This document shows positions 63,397 to 64,000 of a stretch of DNA of 64,000 nucleotides, in pieces (position 1 is the first letter of the stretch; every line of letters begins with the position of its first letter). Under the pieces are notes generated by a model. That model ran no database searches and was not told the DNA's origin. It saw only the letters and a list, made by a program, of their open reading frames with translations. Both the position numbers and the translations under genes were made by a program. This DNA is from Catenulispora sp. GP43. GTDB lineage: Bacteria; Actinomycetota; Actinomycetes; Streptomycetales; Catenulisporaceae. The stretch covers positions 372,001 to 436,000 of the forward strand of contig NZ_JBGCCT010000001.1 in NCBI RefSeq assembly GCF_041260665.1, written 5' to 3'.

Positions 63397-64000
63397 ATGA
63401 TCACCTCGGACAACACCCCGAACCTGCCCGGCTGGATCGACCTGGGCTCCCCCGACCCCGGCGCCTCGGCCGCGTTCTACGGCCGGGTCTTCGGCTGGAC
63501 CGCGGAGCAGATGATGCCGGACTCCGCAGAAGGCCCCGGCTACTGGTTCCTGCTCAAGGACGGGAAGACAGTGGCCGGCCTGGGCGGGCTGACCGACCCG
63601 GCCGCGAAACCCGACTGGACCACCTACATCCGCGTCGCCGACGCCGCGGCCAGCACGGCCGCCGCCGAGCAGGCCGGCGCCAAGGTGCGCGTGCCGGTCA
63701 TGGAGGTCCCCGAGGCGGGCACCTTCGCACAGCTCAGCGACCCCAGCGGCGCCGAGTTCGCGCTCTGGCAGTCCGGCGCGGTCACCGGATTCCAGACCTG
63801 CTGCGTGGACGACACGATGCTGTGGGCCGAGTTGTGGACCCGGGACCCGGCCGCGGCGAAGACCTTCTACCCGGCGCTGTTCGGGTGGAGTGTCGAGCCC
63901 TACATGGAGGGCGCGCCGGAGGGCGGGGGCTACGACATGTGGACGACACAGCCCGGCGACCCGCTGGCCGCCTTCGGCGGGATCATGACGATCACCGACC
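63397..64000 (+). CDS. VOC-family (glyoxalase-like) protein, C-terminus beyond window
   Basis: The first ~201 residues are visible. Two vicinal-oxygen-chelate modules: GWIDLGSPDPGASAAFYGRVFGW at residues ~11-33 and WAELWTRDPAAAKTFYPALFGW starting near residue 141, each opening a beta-alpha-beta-beta-beta unit. A metal ligand is expected at the FxLWQ-type Glu positions but cannot be confirmed. The reading frame runs off the right edge. Such two-domain proteins are common in actinomycetes; function unknown. Confidence 0.85.
   Translation, partial: MITSDNTPNLPGWIDLGSPDPGASAAFYGRVFGWTAEQMMPDSAEGPGYWFLLKDGKTVAGLGGLTDPAAKPDWTTYIRVADAAASTAAAEQAGAKVRVPVMEVPEAGTFAQLSDPSGAEFALWQSGAVTGFQTCCVDDTMLWAELWTRDPAAAKTFYPALFGWSVEPYMEGAPEGGGYDMWTTQPGDPLAAFGGIMTITD

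Overview
The window is chromosomal DNA from a high-GC, mycelial-type actinomycete. The evidence is the strong G/C third-position bias, the many GTG starts, an actinobacterial initiator tRNA, and families that are essentially actinobacterial (UPF0182, PPA1309, DUF3117, DUF5679, the SigE/anti-sigma/TatB locus, FxSxx-COOH peptides). Sequence alone does not fix the genus; a Streptomyces- or Catenulispora-like organism is the best guess. No phage, insertion sequence, CRISPR array or plasmid function was seen.

Layout. 1-2.5 kb: edge-truncated GAF regulator, 3-hydroxybutyrate dehydrogenase and an NTF2-like protein. 2.6-8.5 kb: a sugar-uptake operon (binding protein, two permeases, DeoR repressor, secreted GH27 alpha-galactosidase with a ricin-type lectin domain) behind a clear promoter and a candidate operator. 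8.7-13.3 kb: a lipoprotein and a PadR/ABC/FtsX-type export operon whose promoter is probably leaderless and overlaps a palindrome. 13.4 kb: initiator tRNA-Met. 13.6-26 kb: housekeeping and conserved-unknown genes (UPF0182, PPA1309, Lon-like PDZ protease, MoaE, zincin-like proteins, enoyl-CoA hydratase, DUF5679, a ThiF-like protein with a winged-helix-like N-terminus, a NicO-like membrane protein). 26-37.3 kb: tatB, anti-sigma factor, sigE, O-methyltransferase, DUF3117, folP2, LOG protein, dapE and dapD. This order resembles the sigE-dapD region of mycobacteria, but htrA is absent next to tatB.

37.4-49.5 kb is accessory DNA placed between dapD and the dapC-fdxA pair. Its centre is an FxSxx-COOH RiPP cassette: precursor FxsA ending Phe-Asn-Ser-Ala-Val, FxsB (radical SAM/SPASM fused to an HEXXH domain), FxsC (TIR-like) and FxsT (MinD/ParA-like + TIR-like + NB-ARC + TPR). 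fxsB, fxsC and fxsT each carry one in-frame TTA codon, which suggests bldA-type developmental control. This is the most interesting part of the window: the peptide and its maturase are a recognised family, but what the peptide does with the NTPase/TIR partners is not established.

49.9-64 kb: dapC, fdxA, a PAP2 phosphatase behind a PHO-box-like array of 11-nt repeats, a TetR/MFS pair with a palindromic operator, a CNNM-trpS-RNA ligase operon, ddaH-rocD (methylarginine/ornithine catabolism), an MFS exporter with an Lrp regulator, malate dehydrogenase and an edge-truncated VOC protein.

Gene-free stretches over 300 bp are 8397-8732, 28939-29311 and 49505-49920; each has its own entry. Regulatory elements and terminators were read by eye, not computed.
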